64,000 bases of DNA, from the NCBI GenBank assembly GCA_036245525.1, contig BTPG01000004.1:214270523-214334522 (forward strand), in the 5' to 3' direction. The DNA is from Semisulcospira habei (lineage: Eukaryota; Mollusca; Gastropoda; Semisulcospiridae). Below, piece after piece: positions 47,258 to 56,582 of this stretch (position 1 is its first letter; the number at the start of each line of letters is the position of its first letter). The notes under the pieces are model-generated. The model had not been told where the DNA came from, made no database searches, and was given only the letters and a program-made list of their open reading frames with translations. The position numbers and the translations under genes were made by a program.

Positions 47258-48559
47258 TTAACCCTTTGGCTGTCGGCAGCGGTTTTAGTCGCGATGATTC
47301 CTGCAGGACGTCAGGATGTTGTTATTCCTGCAGGACGTCAGGATGTTGTTATTCCTGCAGGACGTCAGGGTGTTGTTATTCCTGCAGGACGTCAGGATGT
47401 TGTTATTCCTGCAGGACGTCAGAATGTTGTTATTCCTGCAGGACGTCAGGATATTGTTATTCCTGCAGGACATCAGGGTGTTGTTATTCCTGCAGGACGT
47501 CAGGATGTTGTTATTCCTGCAGGACGTCAGGGTGTTGTTATTCCTGCAGGACGTCAGGGTGTTGTTATTCCTGCAGGATGTCAGGGTGTTGTTATTCCTG
47601 CAGGACGTCAGGATGTTGTTATTCCTGCAGGACGTCAGGGTGTTGTTATTCCTGCAGGACATCAAAATGTTGTTATTCCTGCAGGACGTCAGGATGTTGT
47701 TATTCGTGCAGGACGTCAGGGTGTTGTTATTCCTGCAGGACGTCAGAATGTTGTTACTCCTGCAGGACGTCAGAATGTTGTTATTCCTGCAGGACGTCAG
47801 GGTGTTGTTATTCCTGCAGGACGTCAGAATATTGTTATTCCTGCAGGACGTCAAAATGTTGTTATTCCTGTAGGACGTCAGGGTGTTGTTATTCCTGCAG
47901 GACGTCAGGATGTTGTTATTCATGCAGGACGTCAGGATGTTGTTATTCTTGCAGGACGTCAGGATGTTGTTATTCCTGCAGGACAACAGGATATTGTCAT
48001 TCCTGCAGGACGTCAGGATGTGTTATTCCTGCAGGACGTCAGGATGTTGTTATTCCTGCAGGACGACAGGATGTTGTTATTCCTGCAGGATGTCAGGGTG
48101 TTGTTATTCCTGCAGGACGTCAGGATGTTGTTATTCATGCAGGACCTCAGGATGTTGTTATTCATGAAGGACGTCAGGATGTTGTTATTCCTGCAGGACG
48201 ACAGGATGTTGTTATTCCTGAAGGACGTCAGGATGTGTTATTCCTGCAGGACGTCAGGGTGTTGTTATTCCTGCAGGACGTCAGGATGTTGTTATTCATG
48301 CAGGACGTCAGGATGTTGTTATTCCTGCAGGATGACAGGATGTTGTTATTCCTGCAGTACGTCAGGATGTGTTATTCCTGCAGGACATCAGGATGTTGTT
48401 ATTCCTGCAGGACGTCAGGATGTGTTATTCCTGGAGGACGTCAGGATGTTGTTATTCTTGCAGGACGTCAGGATGTGTTATTCCTGTAGGACGTCAGGAT
48501 GTTGTTATTCCTGCAGGAATCGTCGCGACCAAGATCGCTAGCGTCAGTCAAAGGGTTAA
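47258..48559. mobile_element. PalP MITE with core expanded to 27-bp satellite
   Basis: Ends TTAACCCTTTGGCTGTCGGC and GCGTCAGTCAAAGGGTTAA. Arms GCGGTTTTAGTCGCGATGAT and ATCGTCGCGACCAAGATCGC are inverted. The whole interior (about 47298-48521) is about 45 copies of CCTGCAGGACGTCAGGATGT, TGTTATT (27 bp) with point variants and a few 25-bp units. Open frames in all three phases are an artefact of period 27. Confidence 0.93.
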
Positions 48560-48574
48560 CTTGGGCTTTGCTGG

Positions 48575-48730
48575 TTAACTCTTTCAGCGTCAACACCCTA
48601 CCCTATATACAGAAGGAGATGGATTTACCATGATAATTCAAGGGTCCGTTCTTTTTTTCACTCTCGGCGCAGGCACGTCCTGAGTAAGTCTATGTTGCTG
48701 TCCCGACGTACAGCAACGCACAAACCAACA
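48575..48730. repeat. PalC left half and retroposon J 3' end
   Basis: TTAACTCTTTCAGCGTCAAC, then GGAGATGGATTTACCATGAT and AATTCAAGGGTCC (PalC left half, no right half). Next comes GCAGGCACGTCCTGAGTAAG and TTGCTGTCCCGACGT (J tail, 48668-48710). Confidence 0.75.
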
Positions 48731-48858
48731 AACAATCCAACGTACGTACGTACGAACGAACGAACGAACGAACAAACTGATGAATGAACGAACGAACGAA
48801 GGAAGAATCTTTGTTGCTGTCCAGGCGCACAGCAACCTACACACGAACATCACCATGG

Positions 48859-48859
48859 T

Positions 48860-48931
<72 letters not shown>

Positions 48932-48967
48932 CGTGTGTGCGTGCGTATGTTGTGTGTGTGTGTGCGT
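48859..48967. repeat. (GT)n array
   Basis: GT array with a few GC interruptions. Confidence 0.95.
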
Positions 48968-48999
48968 GTTAGTTGTTAGCCTTTTCATTGCATCAGCTC

Positions 49000-49037
49000 T
49001 TAGAGCTACTTTTAGAATAAGCGCTTAACAAATCTCC

Positions 49038-49112
<75 letters not shown>
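49000..49112 (+). repeat. SINE-type tail with (ATT)n
   Basis: AGAATAAGCGCTTAACAAAT followed by about 25 ATT units, in the style of the SINE-2 3' end. The microsatellite probably grew from a retroposon tail. Confidence 0.75.
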
Positions 49113-49114
<2 letters not shown>

Positions 49115-49383
49115 ACAAACAAGCAAAACAAACACACTTCGAAAATACAGCAAACGACCCTTCTCCTTTGAGCCTAGCGTGTCGCCTGCTGACATAGCAA
49201 TCACAGTAGTATCACCTTGACCTTCTCTGTTTCCCCGTAATCTGTATGTGTCAGTTATTTTTTGTTGTTGTTGTGCGTTTCATACACCTCCGGGTACATG
49301 CACACACTGTTAGCGGGCGGCATAGTGACGCCATATGCAGAAGATCCGATGTCACATGTAAGGTGAGTTGAATCAGTTGTTAA

Positions 49384-49753
49384 AGGCCCACTACCGCCGT
49401 AACTGTTCAAAGATACACTTATGTAACGGATGGTTACGAAACGCTGCACACAGGTCTAGTTATGGTTCATTTAGACACAGGACAATCCAGTTCAGCACAC
49501 GTCGTCTTTGGTATTCTATCAAGTTAACCTGGCAATGACTCCACTCCATTCTAGAAATACAACGCTTTCGGTACGAGAAACAGCTAAGAATAGATTGACA
49601 CGCTAACGGCAGCAAAGAATTAATAAGTGAGAGTACGCGTGTGCTTTTGCTGCGTGTCCAAAACTGCTGTTAACGGTCATTAGGTGTGTCGACAAGGCAT
49701 AACAAAGCCAATCGGTGCTGAAATGTACCTTCGGATTTATGCGTGATGGTGCC
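49384..49753. mobile_element. TTAA-specific MITE, longer copy
   Basis: Preceded by TTAA (49380-49383); the right flank is TTAC, probably mutated. Ends AGGCCCACTACCGCC and GCGTGATGGTGCC. 370 bp. Same family as 12366-12634, with about 100 bp more in the middle. Confidence 0.83.
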
Positions 49754-49807
49754 TTACGGTTTTATTTTGACCGAAGCTGGTACTAAAATGACCTACGCCT
49801 TTTCCTG

Positions 49808-49863
49808 TTAATCAACTCATTCAGCCTCCCATACACCACAGCAAGACATGTAACGAGCATGAT
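49808..49863. mobile_element. PalB left part, split by gypsy element 2
   Basis: TTAATCAACTCATTCAGCCT, then ACACCACAGCAAGACATGTA, ACGAGCATGAT. The arm continues at 58328 (ATGATAGTCCAAGGGTGGTG, CCAGAATAGCTTGGCGCC, to 58366). The sequence between is the LTR element. Confidence 0.83.
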
Positions 49864-51630
49864 TGTCACGACACGCCTGACGGAGTCAGGGCGCCGTGGA
49901 CAATATGAGTGCAGACACTCGAGAAAACCCACCCACTCTAAATAAATAACACAACGCCAGCGATAAACAACAAACAAATCCTTTATTACCTACTCTTACT
50001 CTAACCCCCACCCCAACCCCCTAACGCCCCACACACTCACACATACCCACACATGCACTCATAACGTATTAACACTTAAAAAAGATTAACATATAAAAAA
50101 ATGACTAACAAGTGAAAATGACTAACAGGTGAAAATGACTAACAGACGAAAATGACTAACAGGTGAAAATGACTAATAGGTGAAAATGACTAATATGGCC
50201 AACGGCTATACAAGGCGGGTAACTTTGTCTCTGTACCGTGTCCTCTGTCCCACACTAGACAGGGTGGCTCATAACGTACGAGTACTACCCCTGCACCACA
50301 GAGCACCGTAGCCGCGCTTGCCCACGCACGCCTGTGACCGACGCGCAGAACGTAGAATCAACCCGCTGTAGCCCAACGTACTTGTCCAACAGGACCGGCT
50401 AGCGAAGGCGTTCCGACTCCCGATGATGCGTCACCGTTGGTCATGGAAGATGAAGAGATCGAAGGACGAAATCTTCGAAGCCAATGATCGAAGCCAATCT
50501 TCGAAGCCAATCTTCGAAGCCAATCTTCGAAGCCAGTGCACTGGAAAAGGGCGCATTGTCAGTCAAAGTGCCAACACAGTTAATTCTGGCCTATTTGACA
50601 CGCACCTACTCACAAACCACGTGAGTTGTGTCTCGTCTCACCCTAATATCCGCCTTGGCCATATTAAATATACAATCATGGATATGAAAGCGTCCTATGT
50701 ACATTCAACATTCACCAGGTCTGCACTATTCCATTACACTAACATTAAGCTAGCACAACCACTTTTGTATAATAACATTGCCACTGCTAAAACCAACATT
50801 ATCAAAATATCCACATGTACATACAAAGATATGAAATAATCACCAGCAACCACCCCACGTGACAATCTTATTACATTACATCTAGGACTTAATACAAATA
50901 TATTTGAAAGGATACCCACTTTAATTCGTTTTACAACATGGCCCTTTAAATATACTCACTCGGCGACAGCCGAATATAAACAACTAAATCCGACACCCAC
51001 CACATTACAACCCAACCTAAAAAACATGATTAAAGACTCGATTAAAACATCACTAAAAAACTAGACGAACATACCCTTCCGAACCTATATACACATTCAC
51101 ACCCGAGAGCACAGCAGCTAACTGAGGAAAATGGCATGAATAAATACCTGTCACTGGTGAGTCCTCCGGCAGGACGAGACAAACAAGACGAAGACGAACC
51201 GGAGGGGTCTTCTGGTGAGTAGCAGCCGTGGTCACAAGTCTCTCGGACACCCACACCCAGGAACACTGGTCGTGGTCTTGCAGGGAGGGTAAAACAACCC
51301 TCACACAGCTTGTCAAGGGCTCCAAACGAGGCCGCACCCTGACCCAGACTCTCGCTGCGCTAGCTAACTCGACTGACTGTAATATCCTTCAGCTACCTTG
51401 CAGTTTAACTTTACTTCTGAACACTTCGGTTAAAGCTACTTGGCTAAAGCGTGCAACCGCTGTACTCGCTCACTGTTAAGCTTGCTGCACGGGCTTTACG
51501 ATTACGCTCACACTACATTTATTAACTTCCCTAAACTAAGGCTATTTACAGAATTCGGCGATCTACATTTATTAACAAAAAAACGACTTGGCGAAAAAAT
51601 GAAACAACATGTCACATCCGTTACGTGACA
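49864..51630 (-). repeat. 3' LTR of gypsy element 2
   Basis: 1,767 bp. Contains a run of (AAAATGACTAACAGGTG)-type 17-18-bp repeats (about 50096-50195) and a CTTCGAAGCCAAT repeat (50476-50535) with more copies than the other LTR. Confidence 0.95.
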
Positions 51631-51645
51631 TACCCCCTCCCAGAT
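51631..51645 (-). promoter_or_regulatory. Polypurine tract of gypsy element 2
   Basis: Minus-strand GATCTGGGAGGGGGTA sits directly against the 3' LTR, the expected plus-strand primer. Confidence 0.85.
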
Positions 51646-51705
51646 CAAACACCCGGGTTTGATTACTATATGACTGTCCCATTACTGCTTCCACATTTAC
51701 GGTTT

Positions 51706-54700
51706 CTACCATCCTGTTCTACTCAAAAAGTCAGCAGGAACATTTACTTTACCGGCTATGCTTTCTACTCTAATGGAAAATGGCTGCAACTGCAAAGCCC
51801 ACCTCATCAGTCGACTGTTTGTGGATTTAGCTTGTTGCAAGTACTGCAATGGTCTATGGTCGGTCTGTACGACGAATGTCCTACCATACAGATACTGACG
51901 GAATTTTTGAATTCCCCACACGATTGCAAGACACTCCTTTTCGATGGTGGAGTAGTTACGTTCTGCTTTGGACAGTTTCTTGCTCGCGCATGCAACAGGC
52001 TGTAAACCGCTACCATGGTCCTGACATAATACGGCTCCTACCCCCCCTTCGGACGCATCTGTCTGCAACACGAAGAGACGATCGAAGTTTGGCAATGAGC
52101 ACACAGGACCTGAACACAGTCGCGCCTTCAGCGTCTCAAATGCTGTCTCACATGCATCGTTCCAACCGATCTGTCCAGTTTTCCCTCCCTTGGTCAGGTC
52201 GGTTAGTGGGGCTGCTATGGCCGCAAAGTTAGGAACGAACCGGCGGTAATAATTTGCCAACCCAAGAAACGATCTGACTTGTTTCTTTGTTTGTGGTCGC
52301 GGCGCGTCTTTTATCCGCTGCATCTTGTCTCCCTCTGGTTTTATCTGACCGTTACCCACTGTATGCCCCAGATATTCCAACTGCTTGAACCCCAAGTAAC
52401 ACTTTGTAGGTCTGGCCGCCAACTGGACCTCTCTTAGCCTACCAAAGAGCTGGGCAATACACTGTAAGTGACGTTCTTTAGTGGAGGAAGCAATCATGAC
52501 ATCGTCCATGAAATTGCTAACTTCCGTCAAACGCAAAGGTTCTAGTAACCTCCTCATCATTCGGGAAAAGATTGCCCCTGCCGTCTTTAACCCGAAAGAC
52601 ATTACCTTCCACTGAAATTGCCCTGCCGGTGTGGTGAAGGCAGTTTTCGGTTTGTCGCTCTCTAACATGGGTACCTGCCAGTAGCCTTTAGCTAGGTCTA
52701 ACTTACTCAAGTACTTAGCCTTGGACAGTAAGGAAAATAGGTACTCTACGTCAGGCATTGGTTCAGCATCGAACACGACCTTTTGATTCAGTTTCCTAAA
52801 ATCCACACAAAACCTAACAGTGCCATCTTTCTTCTTCACCAAGACGATCGGTGAGTTGTATGGGGAATTGGCTCTCTCGATTACTCCCATCTCTAGCATA
52901 GCATCCACTTCGGCTTTGACTACCTCTAGTTGAGAATGAGGTAGAGGATATTGCTTCGTTCTCACCGGCACTTCATCAGTCAAATGGATTTCACATGAGT
53001 CTAGTGTCGTCCTCAACGGATAATCTGTCAAAATATCCTTAAACTGGACAGTCAGAGCTTCTATACTAGAATGGATCTCTGGACAGTTAGGATCAAGATG
53101 GATGTCAGAGGGTCCTTCAGACGCTACTAAAGGAATGGTAGGTACTTCCTTTACCACCACGAATGCCTCTCCCCCCTCATCTTCGTCCTCATCTATCACT
53201 ACTGTAGCTACTGACACTCGTTCTTGGAACTTTTTCAACAGATTTGCATGGTACAGCTTATTTTTACTGCCCACCCGTACCCTGTAGTCACACTCTCCGA
53301 CTCTCTCTAGAACTTCGAATGGTCCCTGCCAAGCCATCTCCAGCTTGTTGTGTTTAACTGGAAGTAACAACAAAACCTTGTCTCCTGCACTAAGACTGCG
53401 TGGTTTGGCTCTGCGGTCAAAGTGCTGTTTCTGCTTTTTCGAAGCTAGCTTCAAATTCTGTTGCGCTAACCTGCAAGTCTCTTCAATGCGATTCCGTAAA
53501 TCTACTACGTACTGGCTTGCATCTCTCACCTCTTCTCCCATCTGCTCTTTCGTCCACAGATCCCGTAGAACTGACATGGGCCCCCTTACAGTCTTGCCGT
53601 ACAATAACTCGAACGGCGCGAACCCCGTCGATTCCTGAGGAACCTCCCTGTATGCAAACAGCAATGAGGGAATGTATCTGTCCCAACATCGAGGTTGCTC
53701 GCTAGCTAACTTCTTCAACATGGACACCAAGGTACCGTTGAAACGTTCTACTAGGCCATTTGCCTGCGGATGGTAAGGAGTAGTACACTTGCCTTGTATG
53801 CACAGCAAACGGTTGACTTCAGACATCACTTGTGAAGTGAATTGGGACCCTTGGTCGGTGAGTACCTCCCTCGGAATTCCCACCCTAGACCAGATTTCTA
53901 ACAATGCCTCAGCGACCCTTTCTGCTTCGATCCCCTTTAAAGGTACTGCCTCGGGGTATCGAGTGGCGTAATCGACGGTCACGAGAATGAACCGGTTTCC
54001 TCTGTCGGAAGCTGGAGCAATAGGCCCCACAATGTCTACCGCTACTCTCTGAAATGGTTCTTCTACTAGCGGAAGCTGTTGCATAGGAACCCGCGGTACT
54101 CTCCCTCTTGGTACTACTTTCTGACATTGTTCGCATGACTCACAGTACCTGCGAACTTGAGCACACAGCCCCGGCCAATAGAAAGTACCCCAAATGCGTT
54201 CCCGGGTTCTCTTGCCTCCCAAATGCCCTCCCATCGGTGGGTCATGCGCTAAACGCATTACAGTCTCCCTCAAAGGCTTCGGGACGACTAACTGGGACGA
54301 TTGGCTGCCTCCTTTGCTATAAACCCGATACAGAATTCCCTTCCTCCTGCAAAATTCTATCAGACTTTTCCCTGACGGAATTGCTCGGCCCTCTTCGGCC
54401 AACTTCCTAGCGCGAGCTAGAGTTTCGTCCTGGTTCTGCCACTCTATCAGTTGGGCAGGAGTCACATTGAGATCGGCCTGCTTAACGACTTTAAGCGCGC
54501 TCTCTCCCTCCTTCTCCCTCTGAACCTGAGCTCGAGTTTGGACCGCCGCTGCCATAGCACACTCACCGGCATCGATGGATACGATGGATACGTAGTCACG
54601 TTTCCCATCTGAAAAAGTCACCCAGTTTCCTAGGATTACGTCTGGTCCCATGCGCTCCATTACGATAAGTTCGATCGTCCCTCGCACGAATGGGGAATCG

Positions 54701-54912
54701 ATTTCAACCCATGCAGTCGGATACTTATCGGACTTAGTATGGTCAACGGGATTGACGTCTATGAACCGACCTGTAAAATCCCTGGGTTCTATCCACTTGG
54801 CGGCGATCGCACTCATATCCGCGCCGGTATCACGCATGATACGAACTTCCTTTCCCTTGGCTAATCCCTTACTCCACGGACCACGGGTCGTAGGGCCGGA
54901 CCGTCCACATCC
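51706..54912 (-). CDS. Pol polyprotein (protease-integrase-RT-RNase H)
   Basis: Open frame of about 1,068 codons; residues below count from Met at 54837. Protease: DTG at 3-5. Integrase zinc finger H198, H205, C235, C238; catalytic D268, D328 and E364 with the standard 35-residue spacing; GPF module about 505-507 and YHANLLKKF about 529-537. RT: LDLAKGYWQVP (D714) and FMDD (776-779). RNase H: D927 (QTDAS), E968, D993 (QTDH), ending near PADFLSR. All catalytic residues are present, so it looks functional. Pol copies and integrates the element. The frame overlaps the gag end by about 44 nt and is +1 to gag, so expression by frameshifting is inferred. Confidence 0.93.
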   Translation of the reverse strand, partial: GCGRSGPTTRGPWSKGLAKGKEVRIMRDTGADMSAIAAKWIEPRDFTGRFIDVNPVDHTKSDKYPTAWVEIDSPFVRGTIELIVMERMGPDVILGNWVTFSDGKRDYVSIVSIDAGECAMAAAVQTRAQVQREKEGESALKVVKQADLNVTPAQLIEWQNQDETLARARKLAEEGRAIPSGKSLIEFCRRKGILYRVYSKGGSQSSQLVVPKPLRETVMRLAHDPPMGGHLGGKRTRERIWGTFYWPGLCAQVRRYCESCEQCQKVVPRGRVPRVPMQQLPLVEEPFQRVAVDIVGPIAPASDRGNRFILVTVDYATRYPEAVPLKGIEAERVAEALLEIWSRVGIPREVLTDQGSQFTSQVMSEVNRLLCIQGKCTTPYHPQANGLVERFNGTLVSMLKKLASEQPRCWDRYIPSLLFAYREVPQESTGFAPFELLYGKTVRGPMSVLRDLWTKEQMGEEVRDASQYVVDLRNRIEETCRLAQQNLKLASKKQKQHFDRRAKPRSLSAGDKVLLLLPVKHNKLEMAWQGPFEVLERVGECDYRVRVGSKNKLYHANLLKKFQERVSVATVVIDEDEDEGGEAFVVVKEVPTIPLVASEGPSDIHLDPNCPEIHSSIEALTVQFKDILTDYPLRTTLDSCEIHLTDEVPVRTKQYPLPHSQLEVVKAEVDAMLEMGVIERANSPYNSPIVLVKKKDGTVRFCVDFRKLNQKVVFDAEPMPDVEYLFSLLSKAKYLSKLDLAKGYWQVPMLESDKPKTAFTTPAGQFQWKVMSFGLKTAGAIFSRMMRRLLEPLRLTEVSNFMDDVMIASSTKERHLQCIAQLFGRLREVQLAARPTKCYLGFKQLEYLGHTVGNGQIKPEGDKMQRIKDAPRPQTKKQVRSFLGLANYYRRFVPNFAAIAAPLTDLTKGGKTGQIGWNDACETAFETLKARLCSGPVCSLPNFDRLFVLQTDASEGGVGAVLCQDHGSGLQPVACASKKLSKAERNYSTIEKECLAIVWGIQKFRQYLYGRTFVVQTDHRPLQYLQQAKSTNSRLMRWALQLQPFSIRVESIAGKVNVPADFLSRTGW

Positions 54913-56212
54913 CTACGGTCACGGGCTCTGTCATTACGGCTACTGTCTCAGGAGCAATGGTGACTTGGTTAACTGACGCCTTACTCTGACAGTTCCTTGC
55001 TAAGTGCCCTGGTTTGTTACACTTAAAACACAGCCGTTCACCAGTCCCCCTGCCTGAACTAGCTGGTTCTGTCCTATGTTCTGCTTTGGTCTCAGGGGGT
55101 TTATTCGACCCTTTGTCCTTCTTGAACGGCGGACGAATCGGCCCCCCACCCAATGGACGCGAGACTGCCCGTTTGGTGTCGATATGGAGCTGCGCTAGCT
55201 CCGCGGCCTCTTCACCATTCCTAGGACGTTTTTCCCTAACGAACATTTCAAGGTCTGCATTCATAATAGCATAAAGTTGCTCAGACAAAAACACGTCTAG
55301 CACTTGTTCTACGTCCTCTATGTTCTTATGGGCTAAAGTGAACCAACGCTTGACTGAGGTCTTTAACCCAACGAACAACTGGGGAAACGTTTCGAGACTC
55401 TCCTTTTTAGCTTCGCGAAACTGGCGTCTGTAATATTCAGCGTCACGCCTGAATCTTCTCAGTAAGGTCTCCCTCACCACCTCAAAATCTTTCCCTTGCT
55501 CTACCGTCAGCCTAAGGTATGCATCACGGGCCTCCCCCTGCAATAGAGGTGCTAACCTGATCCCCCATACCTCTTTCGGCCACCCCTGGGTTTCGGCTAC
55601 TCTCTCAAAGAGCTGAAGGTAAGATTCCACATCTTCCTTATCCTCTAACGGACGCATCTTGAGCGAGTAATGCTGACTAGACTCCGTAACTGACTTCTTT
55701 TCCGCTGCTGCTAACTGTAATCTAAGCCGCGTTTCGGCCGCGACGAGCTCTTCTTTCCGTGCTTGTTCCGCGGCAGCTAGCTTACGTTCGGTCAATGCTA
55801 AGTCATCCCGCCTAGCCCGCTCAGCCGCCTCACGGTCCATCTGGAACCGCCTCTCTAACGCCCTACGCTCTAGGTCACGTTCCCGTTTTTCTTCCTCTCT
55901 CCTAACTTCGGACAGGACGAACTGGGTTAGAGCTCCCCCACTAAGTCCTAGGCCCTCTCCTATTACTTTATACTGCTCATATGGGTTTACTATCACCCCT
56001 AACCCCTCTTTACTTTCCTGATCCCTACTGGGTGTCAGTCCTGCTGCAGTGAGAGTACGGGTAAGGGTACTCACCACCGTTTCCTTCCGAGAAGGAGTGG
56101 CCAAAGTGGCTCCTCTGTCTCCTGGACCCTCATCCCCTGCACCACCACCCTCGGACTCAGGGTCGTGCCCCGACGTGGCACGGGTGGCCCTGGTCTCCCG
56201 TTTAGGGGGCAT
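54869..56212 (-). CDS. Gag polyprotein
   Basis: 447 codons from the Met at 56212 (MPPKRETRATRATSG). A frame extension upstream to 56389 is less likely to be translated. It has an acidic/Gly-rich N-terminus and a long Arg/Glu/Ala coiled coil (about residues 110-190). The capsid region has SYLQLFERVAETQGWPKEVW and a SCAN-like YYRRQFREAKKESLETFPQL. A zinc knuckle CFKCNKPGHLARNC lies at about 395-408 (CX2CX4HX4C). Gag would form the particle and package RNA. Its end overlaps pol. Confidence 0.92.
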   Translation of the reverse strand: MPPKRETRATRATSGHDPESEGGGAGDEGPGDRGATLATPSRKETVVSTLTRTLTAAGLTPSRDQESKEGLGVIVNPYEQYKVIGEGLGLSGGALTQFVLSEVRREEEKRERDLERRALERRFQMDREAAERARRDDLALTERKLAAAEQARKEELVAAETRLRLQLAAAEKKSVTESSQHYSLKMRPLEDKEDVESYLQLFERVAETQGWPKEVWGIRLAPLLQGEARDAYLRLTVEQGKDFEVVRETLLRRFRRDAEYYRRQFREAKKESLETFPQLFVGLKTSVKRWFTLAHKNIEDVEQVLDVFLSEQLYAIMNADLEMFVREKRPRNGEEAAELAQLHIDTKRAVSRPLGGGPIRPPFKKDKGSNKPPETKAEHRTEPASSGRGTGERLCFKCNKPGHLARNCQSKASVNQVTIAPETVAVMTEPVTVGMWTVRPYDPWSVE

Positions 56213-56560
56213 CCTGATGTGGGTGTCCCGGAGGCAGCGACGACAACTGCTCCCCAGCAGGACCCCTGTCAAAGAAAAAATAAAACAAATAAACACACAG
56301 AATACAAACAACGAATAAGGGCTAGACAGTGACAAGAGCCGAAGGGTCCTCACCACTCGGTACCTGAGTAATGAGAGGCAACCACTCATGCCACCCCTCG
56401 TTTATGCGCACTGCACTCTCTGGCCGTGGCCCCTGGCGCAATACGCACCCACTCCCGCCAACCGCCCGCTAAATCTTACTCGTACCACAACACGAACAAA
56501 CGGTCACTGGCGCACAAAAATACCCTAATCTACCTAATCCGTTACCTCCCCCTAATCCTT

Positions 56561-56578
56561 ATCCCACCGCTGCCACCA
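56561..56578 (-). promoter_or_regulatory. Primer binding site, tRNA-Leu type
   Basis: Minus-strand TGGTGGCAGCGGTGGGAT lies 4 nt inside the 5' LTR. It is complementary to the 3' end, CCA included, of animal tRNA-Leu (AAG/CAG class) as I remember it, so tRNA-Leu probably primes minus-strand synthesis. Confidence 0.8.
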
Positions 56579-56582
56579 AATA

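Noticed and set aside
47170..48541. Frames of 415-439 codons with CCYSCRTSG or VVIPAGRQD repeats
   Set aside because: Artefacts of the 27-bp array, which is open in all three phases.
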